Below are positions 44,537 to 56,000 of a stretch of DNA of 64,000 bases, one piece after another. This DNA is from Persicaria tinctoria (lineage: Eukaryota > Streptophyta > Magnoliopsida > Caryophyllales > Polygonaceae). The position numbers and the translations under genes are program-made. Under the pieces are notes generated by a model. The model did not search any database. It saw only the letters and a program-made list of their open reading frames with translations, and had not been told where the DNA came from. Every line of letters begins with the position of its first letter. The first letter of the stretch is position 1. The stretch spans positions 64,557,646-64,621,645 of the forward strand of contig JBANSL010000014.1 in assembly GCA_037127255.1 (NCBI GenBank), in the 5' to 3' direction.

Positions 44537-46295
44537 TATTGGGGTAAACCATATTTGGTAAAATAGTGCCTTTTGGGACCCAAACTTGTGTTATCCGTTC
44601 TTTTCTCAAATGAACAGGAAATGTATTGCGAATGATATATGAATCCTTTCTTCTATAGGGGCAGGTCTCTTTTACATGTCCCTTTCTAGCACAGTGGTGA
44701 TATATAGGAGAGGTTCTGCTTTCTTTTGCCTTTACAAAGGTGGTAATGTGCTGCTTCTTTAAAAACCTTGGATTGTAACCAATACCACTTTTGTTTAGAG
44801 AACTTTGTTGCTCACCCAACATCCTATCAAGAGTACCTTTGGATTTGGTAAATCTTATGAGGGTTGTCTGTTGGTCTTGAATCTTATTATTTAAGGAGAT
44901 CTTCTCGTTCTCTAAGTCATGATGTTCACTTCTTAGAGAGGAGAGATCTTGCTTGAGTTCAGATTTCTCCGAGTCAAGAGTCTTGACTGTAATGTCAAGA
45001 CCTGAATAAGAAGCTTCAAGACTTTTAACCCTCATAGACAGATCCTCAATAGTTCTTTCCTGGTCCACAGTTCTCTTAAGAAGAGTGTTAGTCTGGGCAA
45101 TAAGTTTCTCTTCATTGGCAATCATATTAGAAAGGAATTCCGATAATACCTCTTTTGAACTTGCCATAAGTTCTCTTACAGTTACCTCAAGCTTCTCATC
45201 GTGGGATTCATCTTCCGAGGCCATAAGACAAACATTGGCCTTCTCATCATCGGAGTCAGAGTCAGAATCGCTCCAAGTTGCCACCATGGCTTTGTTTTTC
45301 CATTTATCACCCTTCTTGGACTGACTCTTTGTCTTTTGAGGGCACTCTTTCACAAGATGATCTGTTTCACCACATTCAAAACAAGACAAAGATTTAGTCT
45401 TCTTATCATACTTGTTGTATTGAGGCTTACCTCGAAATTTAGAAGACTCTGATCCATCCTTGTTGTTGAATTGTTTCTTCATTTTGAGGATTCGAGCAAG
45501 GCCTCTTGTGATAAGAGCAAAAGGATCATCCTCATTGCCATCCTCATCTTCGGAATCAGATCCATCTTTGGGCTCATTTTTCTTACACTTGAGCGTCAAG
45601 TTCTTAGTGCTTGTTGGAAGTTCTCCATCGTCTTCATTAAGGATCATCTCATGCGTGATCAGTTTCCCAAGCAGGTCATCAAGGGGCAGAGTAGTGAGGT
45701 CTTGGGCTTCCTCTATGGTTGTTACTTTAGGACCCCGCTTTTCTTTTGGAAGACACCTCAATATCTTCCTTACTTTCTCAACGTTTGTAAAGCTCTTGCC
45801 GAGGGAATCGAGGTTGTTGGTGATTTTTGTGAATCGTGTAAACATGGCCTTGATTGACTCATCAGACTTCATTTTGAAAAGCTCATACTTTCGAAGGAAG
45901 ATACTGATCTTGGTGTCCTTCACTTGGCTAGTTCCTTCATAGGTGACAACCAGCTTGTCCCAAATCTCTTTAGCTGACCTACAAGATGAAATACGGTTAA
46001 ACTCATCAGTGCTAAGACCACAATATAGTAAGTTAATAGCCCTGTAGTTTTTGGAGACGAGTTCAAGATCCGCTTGGATGTATTCAGACTCCTTCTTTGT
46101 GACTTTGGTTCCATTTGGTCCGTCTTTCTCTGGAATCTTTGGTCCATTCTCTATAATGTTCCAAAGTTCCAGATCTTGGTCTATGATAAACATCTTCATC
46201 AATGATCTCCAGTGGATAAAGTTGTTTCCTACAAAGAGTGGTGGTCTGTTGGCAGACCTTCCCTGTGCAAATCCTCCGCTTGCTTCACCAGACAT
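44496..46295 (-). CDS. Copia-5 gag (599 codons)
   Basis: Starts MSGEASGGFAQGRSANRPPL, then FVGNNFIHWRSLMKMFIIDQ, EIWDKLVVTYEGTSQVKDTK and LLGKLITHEMILNEDDGEL, the SIRE-type gag core. One CCHC knuckle, CFECGETDHLVKEC, lies near residue 310. Behind it a long predicted coiled coil (about 380-500) is typical of this lineage. A second knuckle near residue 545 (HHCARKGHVKETC) seems to lack its first Cys. The frame is open throughout and overlaps the protease frame by 41 bases in another phase. Confidence 0.88.
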   Translation of the reverse strand: MSGEASGGFAQGRSANRPPLFVGNNFIHWRSLMKMFIIDQDLELWNIIENGPKIPEKDGPNGTKVTKKESEYIQADLELVSKNYRAINLLYCGLSTDEFNRISSCRSAKEIWDKLVVTYEGTSQVKDTKISIFLRKYELFKMKSDESIKAMFTRFTKITNNLDSLGKSFTNVEKVRKILRCLPKEKRGPKVTTIEEAQDLTTLPLDDLLGKLITHEMILNEDDGELPTSTKNLTLKCKKNEPKDGSDSEDEDGNEDDPFALITRGLARILKMKKQFNNKDGSESSKFRGKPQYNKYDKKTKSLSCFECGETDHLVKECPQKTKSQSKKGDKWKNKAMVATWSDSDSDSDDEKANVCLMASEDESHDEKLEVTVRELMASSKEVLSEFLSNMIANEEKLIAQTNTLLKRTVDQERTIEDLSMRVKSLEASYSGLDITVKTLDSEKSELKQDLSSLRSEHHDLENEKISLNNKIQDQQTTLIRFTKSKGTLDRMLGEQQSSLNKSGIGYNPRFLKKQHITTFVKAKESRTSPIYHHCARKGHVKETCPYRRKDSYIIRNTFPVHLRKERITQVWVPKGTILPNMVYPNNGSKFAYWSSHKG

Positions 46296-46350
46296 GATCG
46301 AAAACTCACAAGATTGTTAGATCAAAAGCAGTGAGTAAAGCTATACCAAT
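46296..46350 (-). other. Copia-5 leader and decayed primer-binding site
   Basis: In element sense the LTR is followed by ATTGGTATAGCTTTACTC. TGGTAT matches the initiator-Met complement but the rest has diverged from TGGTATCAGAGC. Confidence 0.7.
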
Positions 46351-47395
46351 TAAAGGTTCGATAATGTAAAACAAAGTAATATAGAAATACTCTAGAAGGG
46401 GGGTTGAATAGAGTATGCCGGTTTTTCGTAGATAGTCTCAAGACTTTTGAAGCTCGTGCAAAACCCTTTGAGATTAGACTTAGTCTTTTCTCTGAAAACC
46501 TGAATCACAAAGTTAAACAATCGAACCAAGTGCGGAAATAAGGTAAAGTAGTAAATAAAGGACTCAATGAGTTGTTTACGAGGTTCGCCATGAACTTGGC
46601 CTACGTCCCCGCCTAGGGTTCTTCCACAACCCTAGGATTCAACCGACTTTTATTGATTCACAAGACTTAGGATCCTAATAGCTCACCGAGAAGCCTCTCT
46701 CCTATACAATTGCAATCTAGTCAACTCACGTTCTCTTGGAGTCCTAGACCAATCTAGAAGAGCCCCACCTCTCTATGCTATCTAATACAATCCTCTTACA
46801 CTTAGTGAATCAATCGCCTAGTGTTCACTTCCTGAGTTACAAACTCTCGAGTATAACACTATAATAAAATATATCCTATAAGCTCATTGTGTAACTCTCA
46901 AATGCTTTGAAATGAAATAATAGACTCTTAAGGACTAGCTGAGAGCACACGAAGAAGACAGATCTCGCTTGAAGGCTTGAGTATATGAAAGCTTGTGTTC
47001 AACAGACGTGTCTTGTCTTCTCTTCTTCCTTTTCTATATAGAGAACAAATCGGTGCCTCCAAAGATGAATCTTTCTCCTCAACGGCTAGGCTTGATCATG
47101 CCAATCTTCGAGATCTTCTATTCTTGGAAACTTGGTTGCCATGATCTTCCAATTTGAATTCTCTCAATTTTGAACACTTAAGGAAGGATATAAAATTCAA
47201 ATAGCTTTCTAAAAGGTTAGTGAATATAATAATATGGAAGCATATAATATTATAAAATAATATTCGAGCATAATAATATAAAGAACAGGTTTTGTGTTTC
47301 ATCAACACTGTTAAAGCTTCAAGACCTTTGACACAAACAGACTGTCAAGGCCTTTGAAACTTATTCCGATTTTCATCAAGGGAGTGGAGTTATCA
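46351..47395 (-). repeat. 5' LTR of Copia-5
   Basis: Starts TAAAGGTTCGATAATG where the other copy has TGAAGG, so one terminal base has mutated. It ends GGAGTTATCA and is flanked by AGTTT. A TATATAGAGAAC sequence in the middle is a plausible U3/R TATA region. Confidence 0.94.
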
Positions 47396-47400
47396 AGTTT

Positions 47401-48402
47401 AAAACAATAATCTTTAGTGTGTCCTCGTTCTACACAGTGGTCACACTTTCTATCAAATTTAGCCTTTTTGTAATCTCTCCTGTTTTGATCTATCTGTTTA
47501 GAGTGTTCCCCAAACTTAAACCTATTCACAGCATTGACATCAGCTTCAAATTGAGTATATCTATTAACAACTAAAGCATTAGTATCACCCTGAGCAACTC
47601 TAGTTACTCCCTTTAACCTCTCAATTTGAACTGCTATTCAAAAAGCCTTATGGATGCTTGGCATTGGATCTTTAGAAAGAACATTACTACAAAGATGTTC
47701 ATAGACATCATTTAGTCCCATAAAAAAAAGACCACACGCACACTGAGAAATACCACCACATGTACAGTTAGGAATTGCATCAAGCAACTGCAATTCATCC
47801 CAGATCTTTTTTAATTTCCCAAAGTAAGCACTAACAGACATATTTTCTTGTTTAAGATTGGTTAGGTCACATCTTAACTGATAAACAAGGGGGTCATTAG
47901 AATCGTAAAATCTCTCTATGATTGCATCCCAAAGTTCTCTCACAGATTCAATATACATGAAACCTTCTGCAACTTCACTTGTCATGGAATTAATGAGCCA
48001 ACACATTACCAAATAATCATCTCTCGACCATTTCTCAAAATCTTCACCAGTCTCTGGTGGTTTTACATAACTTTCGGTTATAAACCCTAGCTTAGCTTTA
48101 GCACCTAAGGCCATTTTCACACTCCGGCTCCAACTAGCAAAATTTGATCCATTAAAGTGCGTAGAGACTAAAACCATCCCCGGATGGTCCGAATTAGACA
48201 TGAAATAAGGATTGACATGTGCACCTGTCATACATTGCATCATGTTGCCGAACTGAATCCCATTCATATTCCATGCCCTGTTATTTCCACCTCCGTTAGC
48301 TGGAGGAGTAACAGAAACAAACGTCCCTCTCCTAGCACCATTTCCGTCAGCTCCAACATGAGATCCTTGACCTGGAAGGGATGTAGTACCATTACCAACC
48401 AT
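47401..48402 (-). pseudogene. Copia-4 gag
   Basis: 48402-47638 starts MVGNGTTSLPGQGS and has NPYFMSNSDHPGMVLVSTHF, VKMALGAKAKLGFITES and CWLINSMTSEVAEGFMYIES, then YFGKLKKIWDELQLLDAIPN. A stretch of about 16 residues present in Copia-1 gag is missing after CACGL. 47529-47401 holds the CCHC knuckle CDHCVERGHTKDYC and is cut at CFKL by Copia-5. Confidence 0.88.
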
Positions 48403-48488
48403 AATAAACGATATCCGCGGAAAAACAAAGATCTGGACAACGAAAAACAGAGATCAGGATGCAAACACAGTCGATCAACCGATAGATC

Positions 48489-48500
48489 GCTCTGATACCG
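48489..48500 (-). other. Primer-binding site of Copia-4
   Basis: CGGTATCAGAGC in element sense, one mismatch to the initiator-Met complement, directly adjoining the LTR. Confidence 0.85.
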
Positions 48501-48774
48501 TTTGAAGAATATAGAATCGACTGGAGACAATGAGCAAACAACAATCAAGAAAGGGAAAAACGCGCGTGAACTAAACTCCACTGAAGGAGAGAGGAAAATC
48601 TGTGTTTATTATTATGAAAAGCAAAACTGAATCTCCCGCCTTCTATTACACACACATATAAGTTGTTGGGGGAGATACAAGTAGGAGTGTTAAAAGACGA
48701 AAATATCCCTCTCTAGCCAAACTAGCACATCGAGCCACGTGTGACCATATGGTCTCACATATATAGACCCCATA
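48501..48774 (-). repeat. 5' LTR of Copia-4
   Basis: 274 bp from TTTGAAGAATATAG to AGACCCCATA (window orientation). The outer ends TTTGAA...CCCATA equal those of Copia-1. The 3' partner is missing, so no duplication can be checked. Confidence 0.75.
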
Positions 48775-49199
48775 ATAATTTTCATTAGATGTCGATATAT
48801 TGTTACAAGATTTTACTCATGTTTGTTAAATATGGATATATTATATTATATCTCTTTTATTGCTAGTCACTTTAAACATATTGGCAAAAATGAATTAGTT
48901 AAACAAGTGTTAATACAAAAATTATTTAAATTTTTTTAAAAATAATATAATACATATAGTATAGTAATAGTTAGAGTTAATGTTTAATTACACAATATTT
49001 TATACATTTTTTTTAATATCATACGAATTAATATTATAAAAATTGCACAAAATTAGTGCGGGTACTTAACTAGGTAACTATTATGTTCATGTATATATAT
49101 GTAGTAATGTAGCCATGTAGGGGTGCACATCGGGACCAAGCTCAAAGCAACCGGTTCGGCAGGGAAAGATCAACAGCCTGCATGTACTTATTTGGTATA
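48775..49199. other. AT-rich intergenic, nothing recognised
   Basis: No frame or repeat boundaries seen between the Copia-4 LTR and the MITE at 49200. A TAGGGGTGCACATCGGGACC phrase near 49118 looks like a transposon end but has no partner. Confidence 0.45.
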
Positions 49200-49377
49200 G
49201 GTTGTGTTTGGATTCAAAGTATATATTATAATTAATATAATTATTTTATCCCAATTTATATGAGTATTTTATTATATTAATTTATATGAGTATTTATACA
49301 ACTAATTACACTTACCTAATAAACAGAAATAAAATAATTATATTATAATTAATATATTTTAAATTTCAAATACACCC
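49200..49377. mobile_element. Candidate AT-rich MITE
   Basis: 178 bp with GGTTGTGTTTGGATTCAAA at the left and GGGTGTATTTGAAATTTAAA at the right in reverse. The inverted similarity continues through ATAATATAATTATTTTAT. TA flanks both ends. Foldback-like and non-coding; the superfamily (Tourist or Stowaway) is uncertain. Confidence 0.65.
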
Positions 49378-49590
49378 TAATAGCTAGTGTTTAGTTTTGA
49401 TTTTTTTTTTTTTTGGTTGGCTACCTTTAAACCTTTAAATCTTTAATGTGAAAAAGTGAGGTCCGATTCAAACCTGAAAACCATCAGAGACTGGACCACA
49501 AGTTGGGTCCAGGATTTCTCTCGGTCTGATCCACTTTTATTTCATCCTTGTTTGAATCTAACCGTTTATGTACTTTAAGATAAATTGTTA

Positions 49591-50042
49591 CTCCCTCCGT
49601 CTCGAAATAGATGTCATTTTAGCTCTTTAGTTTTGTATCAAAATAGATGTCGTTTTAGATTTTCTAGGTAGTGGAAAGTAATGATTTGTATTGATTTGTG
49701 TGTTGTTGACTTTTTTAAAGATTTTGATTGGTTAAAAAATGTAGTGGGTAATAAAATTAATGAAAAAGTTAGTGGAATGATGATGTTGATTGATGGATGA
49801 GTGTTTTTATTAAAAATTGTGTATAAGGCTAAAATGACATGAATTTTGAGACGGAGGGAGTAATGATTTGTATTGATTTGTGTGTTGTTGACTTTTTTGA
49901 AGGTTTTGATTGGTTAAAAAATGTAGTGGGTAATAAAATTAATGAAAAAGTTAGTAGAATGATGATGTTGATTGATGGATGAGTGTTTTTATTAAAATTT
50001 GTATATAAGGCTAAAACGACATGAATTTCGAGACGGAGGGAG
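49591..50042. mobile_element. Stowaway-type MITE with an internal 182-bp tandem duplication
   Basis: Starts CTCCCTCCGTCTCGAAATAG and ends GAGACGGAGGGAG; TA flanks at 49589-49590 and 50043-50044. The segment 49679-49860 is repeated as 49861-50042 with only a few substitutions; each copy ends with the right TIR, so the element has one left end and two right ends. Confidence 0.9.
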
Positions 50043-53000
50043 TACTATATACAGTATGTGAGAGCCAAGCTCGCTATATTATAGTTTGGGAAAAGCTACT
50101 TATCGAATTGTTAAACACATATATGTAGCTCGCTAGGAAATTAGCTACACGATTAACTTCTCGGTAAAAATATATTTTAATATAGGACAATCCATTTCTT
50201 ATTGATGATGTCTTAGCAAGAAAAACACAATAGTATGTTGAAATAAGGAATAAAAAGTACATTTTACTATTTAACTTGTCCATGATGTAAAATATTGACA
50301 AGGAAAGATGATTCAAATTCAAAATGTGTATTATTGGGGGCAATTTTATCACCATTTAATATATTCCACTATTTTAGCCCATACGGTTTATTTATTATTA
50401 ACCGTTTCTATATTTACAAATCTTAACTTTTAGCAGATACTTTTTTTCGACCAGTCTTCCTTTTTGTTTTTCTTGCATTTAAATGAAATATCAGCCAACA
50501 ACACTGATGAAATAAAACACATGATGACACATTAATACTATATATAATATATATCCATGAAGTGTAAACAAAAAATGAAACCAAAAAAATTACCAAAGAG
50601 GATTTTTATTAATAAAATTCAAAATGTGTATCATTGAGTGCAATTTTGTCACCATTTAATATATTCCACCCTCTTAGCTCTTACGAGTTATTTATTATTA
50701 ACCGTTTCTATATTTACAAATTTTGACTTTTGCAGACTTTTTCCACAACCCGTCTTTTTTTTTTCTTGCGGTTAAATGAAATATCAGCCAACAACACTAA
50801 TGAAATAAAACACATGATGACACCTTAATACTATATATAATATATATCCATGAAGTGTAAACAAAAAATGAAACCAAAAAAATTACCAAAGAGGCCTTTT
50901 ATTATTAAAATTCAAAATGTGTATCATTGAGTGCAATTTTCTCACCATTTAATATATTACACCCTCTTAGTCCATACAAGGTATTTATTATTAAACATTT
51001 CTATATTTACAAATTTTGACTTTTAGCAAAGACTTTTTCCGTCAGTTTTTTTTTCTTGCACTTAATGAAATAATAAGCCAACAACACTAATGAAATAAAA
51101 GACATGATGATACCTTAATACTATATATAATATCCAAGACATGTAAACAAAAAAATGAAACCAAAAATTACCAAAGAGGCTTTTTATTAATAAAGTTCAA
51201 AATGTGTACATTGAGTGCAATTTTCTCACAATTTATTATATATTCCACCATCATGGCCCATACGGGTTATTTCTTACATATTAACCATTTTTATATTTAC
51301 AAATCTTGACTTTTAACAAAGACTTTTTCTTCGACCAATCTTCCTTTTTTTTATTTTTTATCTTGCACTTAAATGAAATAATCAACCAACAACACTAATG
51401 AAATAAAACAGTACATGATGACACTTTAATACTATATATAATACACAACAAGTGTAAACAAAAAATGAAACCAAAAATTACCAAAGATGCTTTTTTATTA
51501 ATAAAGTTCAAAATGTGTACATTGAGTGCAGATTTCCCACCATTTATTATATATTCCACCCTCTTGGGCCAACTGGTTATTTCTTATATATTAACCATTT
51601 CAATATTTACAAATTTTCGCTCGCAACTCCCAAGTTTATCTATGAAGAGCGAATCGAATTGTATTAGTGTCTATAACTGATTTCTTCTATGTATGAGACT
51701 TTTTCTTAGACCAATATTCTTTTTTTTTTCCTTTTTCTTGTTTATTATCTTGCACTTAAATGATGTAAAATCTTGACAATGAGAGATGATTCAAATTCAA
51801 AATGTGTATCAATTTTCTCACCATTTAATATATTCAACCCTCTTGGCCCATACGGGTTATTTATTATTAACCGTCTCTATATTTAAGGATCTTTACTTCT
51901 GGAAAAGATTTTTTCCTCAACCCATATTTCCTTTTTTTTTTGTCTTGCACTTAAATGAAATAATCAGTCAACAACACTGATGAAATAAAACACATGATGA
52001 CACCTTAATACTATATATAATATCCAAGAAGTGTAAACAAAAAATGAAACCAAAAATTACAAAAGAGGTTTTTTATTAGTAAAATCCAAAATGTGTATCA
52101 CTGAGTGCAATTTTCTCACCATTTATTATATGTTCCACCCTCTTGGCCCATACGGGTAATTTATTATATATTAAATATTTCTATATTTACGAATTTTGAC
52201 TTTTAGCCGAGACTTTTTCCTCGACCAATCTGCCTTTTTCTTCCATTGCACTTAAATGAAATAATCAGCCAACAACACTAATGAAATAAAACACAGGATG
52301 ATACCTTAATACTATATATAATATCCACAAAGTGTAAACAAAAAATGAAACCAAAAATTACCAAAGAGGCTTTTTATTAATAAAATCCAAAACGTGTATC
52401 ACTGTGTGCAATTTTCTCATTATTTATTATATATTCCACCCTCTTGGCCCATACGGGCAATTTCTTATATATTAACTATTTCTATATTTACGAATCTTGA
52501 CTTTTAACAGAGACTTTTTTCTCGACTAGTCTGCCTTTTTTTCCCCTTGCACTTAAATGAAATAATCAGCCAAAAACACTGATGGAATAAAACACATGAT
52601 GATACCCTAATATTATATATAATATCCAAAAAGTGTAAAAAAAAATGAAACCAAAAATTACCAAAGAGACTTTTTATTAATAAAATTCGAAATGTGTATC
52701 ACTTTGTGCAATTTTCTCACCATTTATTATATATTCCACCCTCTTGGCCCATACGGGTTATATCTTATATATTAACTATTTCTACATTTACGAATCTTGA
52801 CTTTTAGCCGAGACTTTTTTCTCGACCAGTCTGCCTTTTTTTTCCCTTGCACTTAAATGAAATAATCAGCCAACAACACTGATGGAATAATACACATGAT
52901 GATACTTTAATACTATATACAATATCTCGGCCAAAGAGGCTTTTTATTAATGAAATTCAAAATATGTGTCGTTGAGTGCAATTTTATCACCATTTATTAT

Positions 53001-56000
53001 ATATTCCACCCTCCTGGCCTATACAAGTTATTTCTTATATATTAACTGTGTTTATATTTACGAATCTTGACTTTTAACAGAGACTTTTTCTTCGACCAAT
53101 CTCCCTTTTTTTTATCGCACCTAAATGAAATAATCATCCAACAACACTAATGAAATAAAACACATGACACCTTCATACTATATATAATATCCAAGAAGTG
53201 TAAACAAAAAATAAAACCCAAAATTACCAAAGAGGCTTTTTATTAATAAAATTCAAAATGTGTATCACTGAGTGCAATTTTCTCACCATTTATTATATAT
53301 TCCACCTTCTTGGCCCATAAAAATTATTTACTATATTAACCATTTTTATATTTACGAATCTTGACTTTTAGCATAAACTTTTTCCTCGACCAATTTTTTT
53401 TTTTTTTGCACTTAAATGAAATAATCAGCCAACAACACTAATGAAATAAAACACATGATGACACCTTAATACTATATATAATCACCAAGAAGTGAAAATA
53501 AAAAATGAAACCAAAAATTACCAAATATGCTTTTTATTATTAAAATTCAAAATGTGTATCATTGAATGCAATGATCTCACCATTTATTATATATTCCACC
53601 CTCTTAGCCTATACTGTTTATTTATTATATTAACCGTTTCTATATTTACGAATCTTGCCTTTTAGCCGAGACTTTTTTCTCGACCAGTCTGCCTTTTTTA
53701 TTCCTTGCACTTAAAAGAAATAATCAGCTAACAACACTGATGAAATAAAACAAATGATGATGCCTTAATACTATATATAAAATCCAAGAAGTGTAAACAA
53801 AAAATGAAACCAAAAATTGCCAAAGAGGCATTTTATTAATAAAATTCAAAATGTGTATCACCGAGTGCAATTTTCTCACCGTTTATTATATATTCCACTC
53901 TCTTGGTCCATACAAGTTATTTATTATATATTAACCGTTTTTAGATTTACGAATCTTGACTTTTAACATAGACTTTTTCTTCGAGCAATCTTCCTTTTGT
54001 TTCCCTCTTGCACTTAAATGAAGTAATTAGCCAACAACATTGATGAAATAAAACACATGATGACACCTTAAAACTATATATAATATCCAAGAAGTGTAAA
54101 CAAAAAATGAAACCAAAAATTACAAAAGAGGTTTTTTATTAGTAAAATCCAAAATGTGTATCACTGAGTGCAATTTTCTCACCATTTATTATATGTTCCA
54201 CCCTCTTGGCCCATACGGGTAATTTATTGTATTAACCGTTTCTATATTTACGAATCTTTACTTTTAGCATCACCTTTTTCCTCGACTAGTCTCTTTTTTT
54301 CTTGCACTTAAATGAAATAATCAGCCAAAAACACTGATGAAATAAAACACATGATGCCACCTTAATACTATATATAATATCCAAGAAGTGTAAACAAAAA
54401 ATGAAACAAAAATTACCAAATAGGCTTTTTATTATTAAAATTTAAAATGTATATCATTGAATGCAATGTTCTCACCATTTATTATATATTCAACCATCTT
54501 AGCCTATACTGTTTATTTATTATATTAACCGTTTCTATATTTACGAATCTTAACTTTTATCCAAGACTTTTTTCTCGACCAGTCTACCTTTTTTGTTTCC
54601 TTAAACTTAATTGAAATAATCATACAACAGCATTGATGAAATAAAACACATGATGATACCTCAATACTATATATAATATCCAAGAAATGTAAACAAAAAA
54701 TGAAACCAATTATTGCCAAAGAAACTTTTTTATTAATAATATTCAAAATTTGTATCATTGAGGGTAATTTTCTCTCCATTTATTATATATTCCACCCTCT
54801 TGGCCCATACAGGTTATTTCTTATATATTAACCGTTTTTATATTTACGAATCTTGACTTTAAACAGATACTTTTTCTTCGACCAGTCTTCCTTTTTTTTC
54901 TTCCTCTTGCACTTAAATGAAATAATTAGCCAACAACACTGATGAAATATATAAAACACATGATGACACATTAATACTATATATAATATCCAAGAAGTGT
55001 AAACAAAAAATGAAACCAAAAATTACCAATGAAGCTTTTTATTAATAAAATTCAAAATGTGTATCATTGAGCAATGTTCTCACCATTTATTATATATTCC
55101 ACTCTCTTGGCCCATACATGTGATTTATTATATTAACCGTTTCTATATTTACGAATCTTGACTTTTAACATCAGCTTTTTCTTCGACGAGTCTTTTTTTT
55201 TCTTGCACTTAAATAAAATAATCAGCCAACAACACTGATGAAATAAAACACATGATGACACCTTAATACTATAATGTCCAAGAATTGTAAAAAAAAAAAA
55301 TGAAACCAAAAATTATCAAAGAGGCTTTTTATTATTAAAGTTAAAAATTTGTATCATTGAGTGCAATGTTCTCACAATTTATTATATATTCCACCCTTTT
55401 AGCACATACGGTTTATTTATTATATTTACCGTTTCTATATTTACGAATCTTGAATTTTTTTCCGAGATTTTTTTCTCGACCAGTTTGCCTTTTTTTCCCC
55501 TTACACTTAATTGAAATAATCAGCCAATAACACTGATGAAGTAAAACAAATGATGATACCTTAATACTATATGTAATATCCAAGAAGTGTAAACAAAAAA
55601 TGAAACCAAAAATTGCCAAAGAGGCATTTTATTAATAAAATTCAAAATGTGTATCACCGAGTGCAATTTTCTCACCGTTTATTATATATTCCACCCTCTT
55701 GGTCCATACAGGTTATTTCTTATATATTAACCGTTTTTATATTTAGGAATCTTGATTTTTAACATAGACTTTTTCTTCGCCAATCTTCCTTTTTTCCCCC
55801 CTCTTGCACTATAATGAAGTAATTAGGCAACAACATTGATGAAATAAAACACATGATGACACCTTAATACTATATATAATATCCAAGAAGTGTAAACAAA
55901 AAATGAAACCAAAAATTACCAAAGAAGCTTTTTATTAATAAAATTCAAAATGTGTATCATTGAGCAATGTTCTCACCATTTATTATATATTCCACTCTCT

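Larger units (their letters stand above)
38186..47395 (-). mobile_element. Copia-5: SIRE/Maximus-like LTR retrotransposon with envelope-like ORF
   Basis: 9.2 kb. LTRs at 38186-39229 (1,044 bp) and 46351-47395 (1,045 bp) differ at roughly 3% by eye. TSD AGTTT lies at 38181-38185 and 47396-47400; removing the element rejoins Copia-4 gag at C-F-K-L-I-G-Y. Long LTRs, a 599-codon gag and a third ORF after RNase H are features of the SIRE/Maximus lineage. Several CGA/CAA-to-stop changes, a gag-pol frame break, loss of the YVDD box and an internal deletion of the third ORF make it defective. Confidence 0.93.
37546..48774 (-). mobile_element. Copia-4: 3'-truncated Ty1/copia element split by Copia-5
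   Basis: The 5' LTR is 48501-48774 and the primer-binding site 48489-48500. Gag 48402-47401 resumes at 38180 after Copia-5 and runs into protease and GAG-pre-integrase to about 37546, where it abuts the LINE. Integrase, reverse transcriptase, RNase H and the 3' LTR are absent. Gag is closely similar to Copia-1 gag, and the LTR has the same TATGGG...TTCAAA termini, so they belong to related families. Confidence 0.85.
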
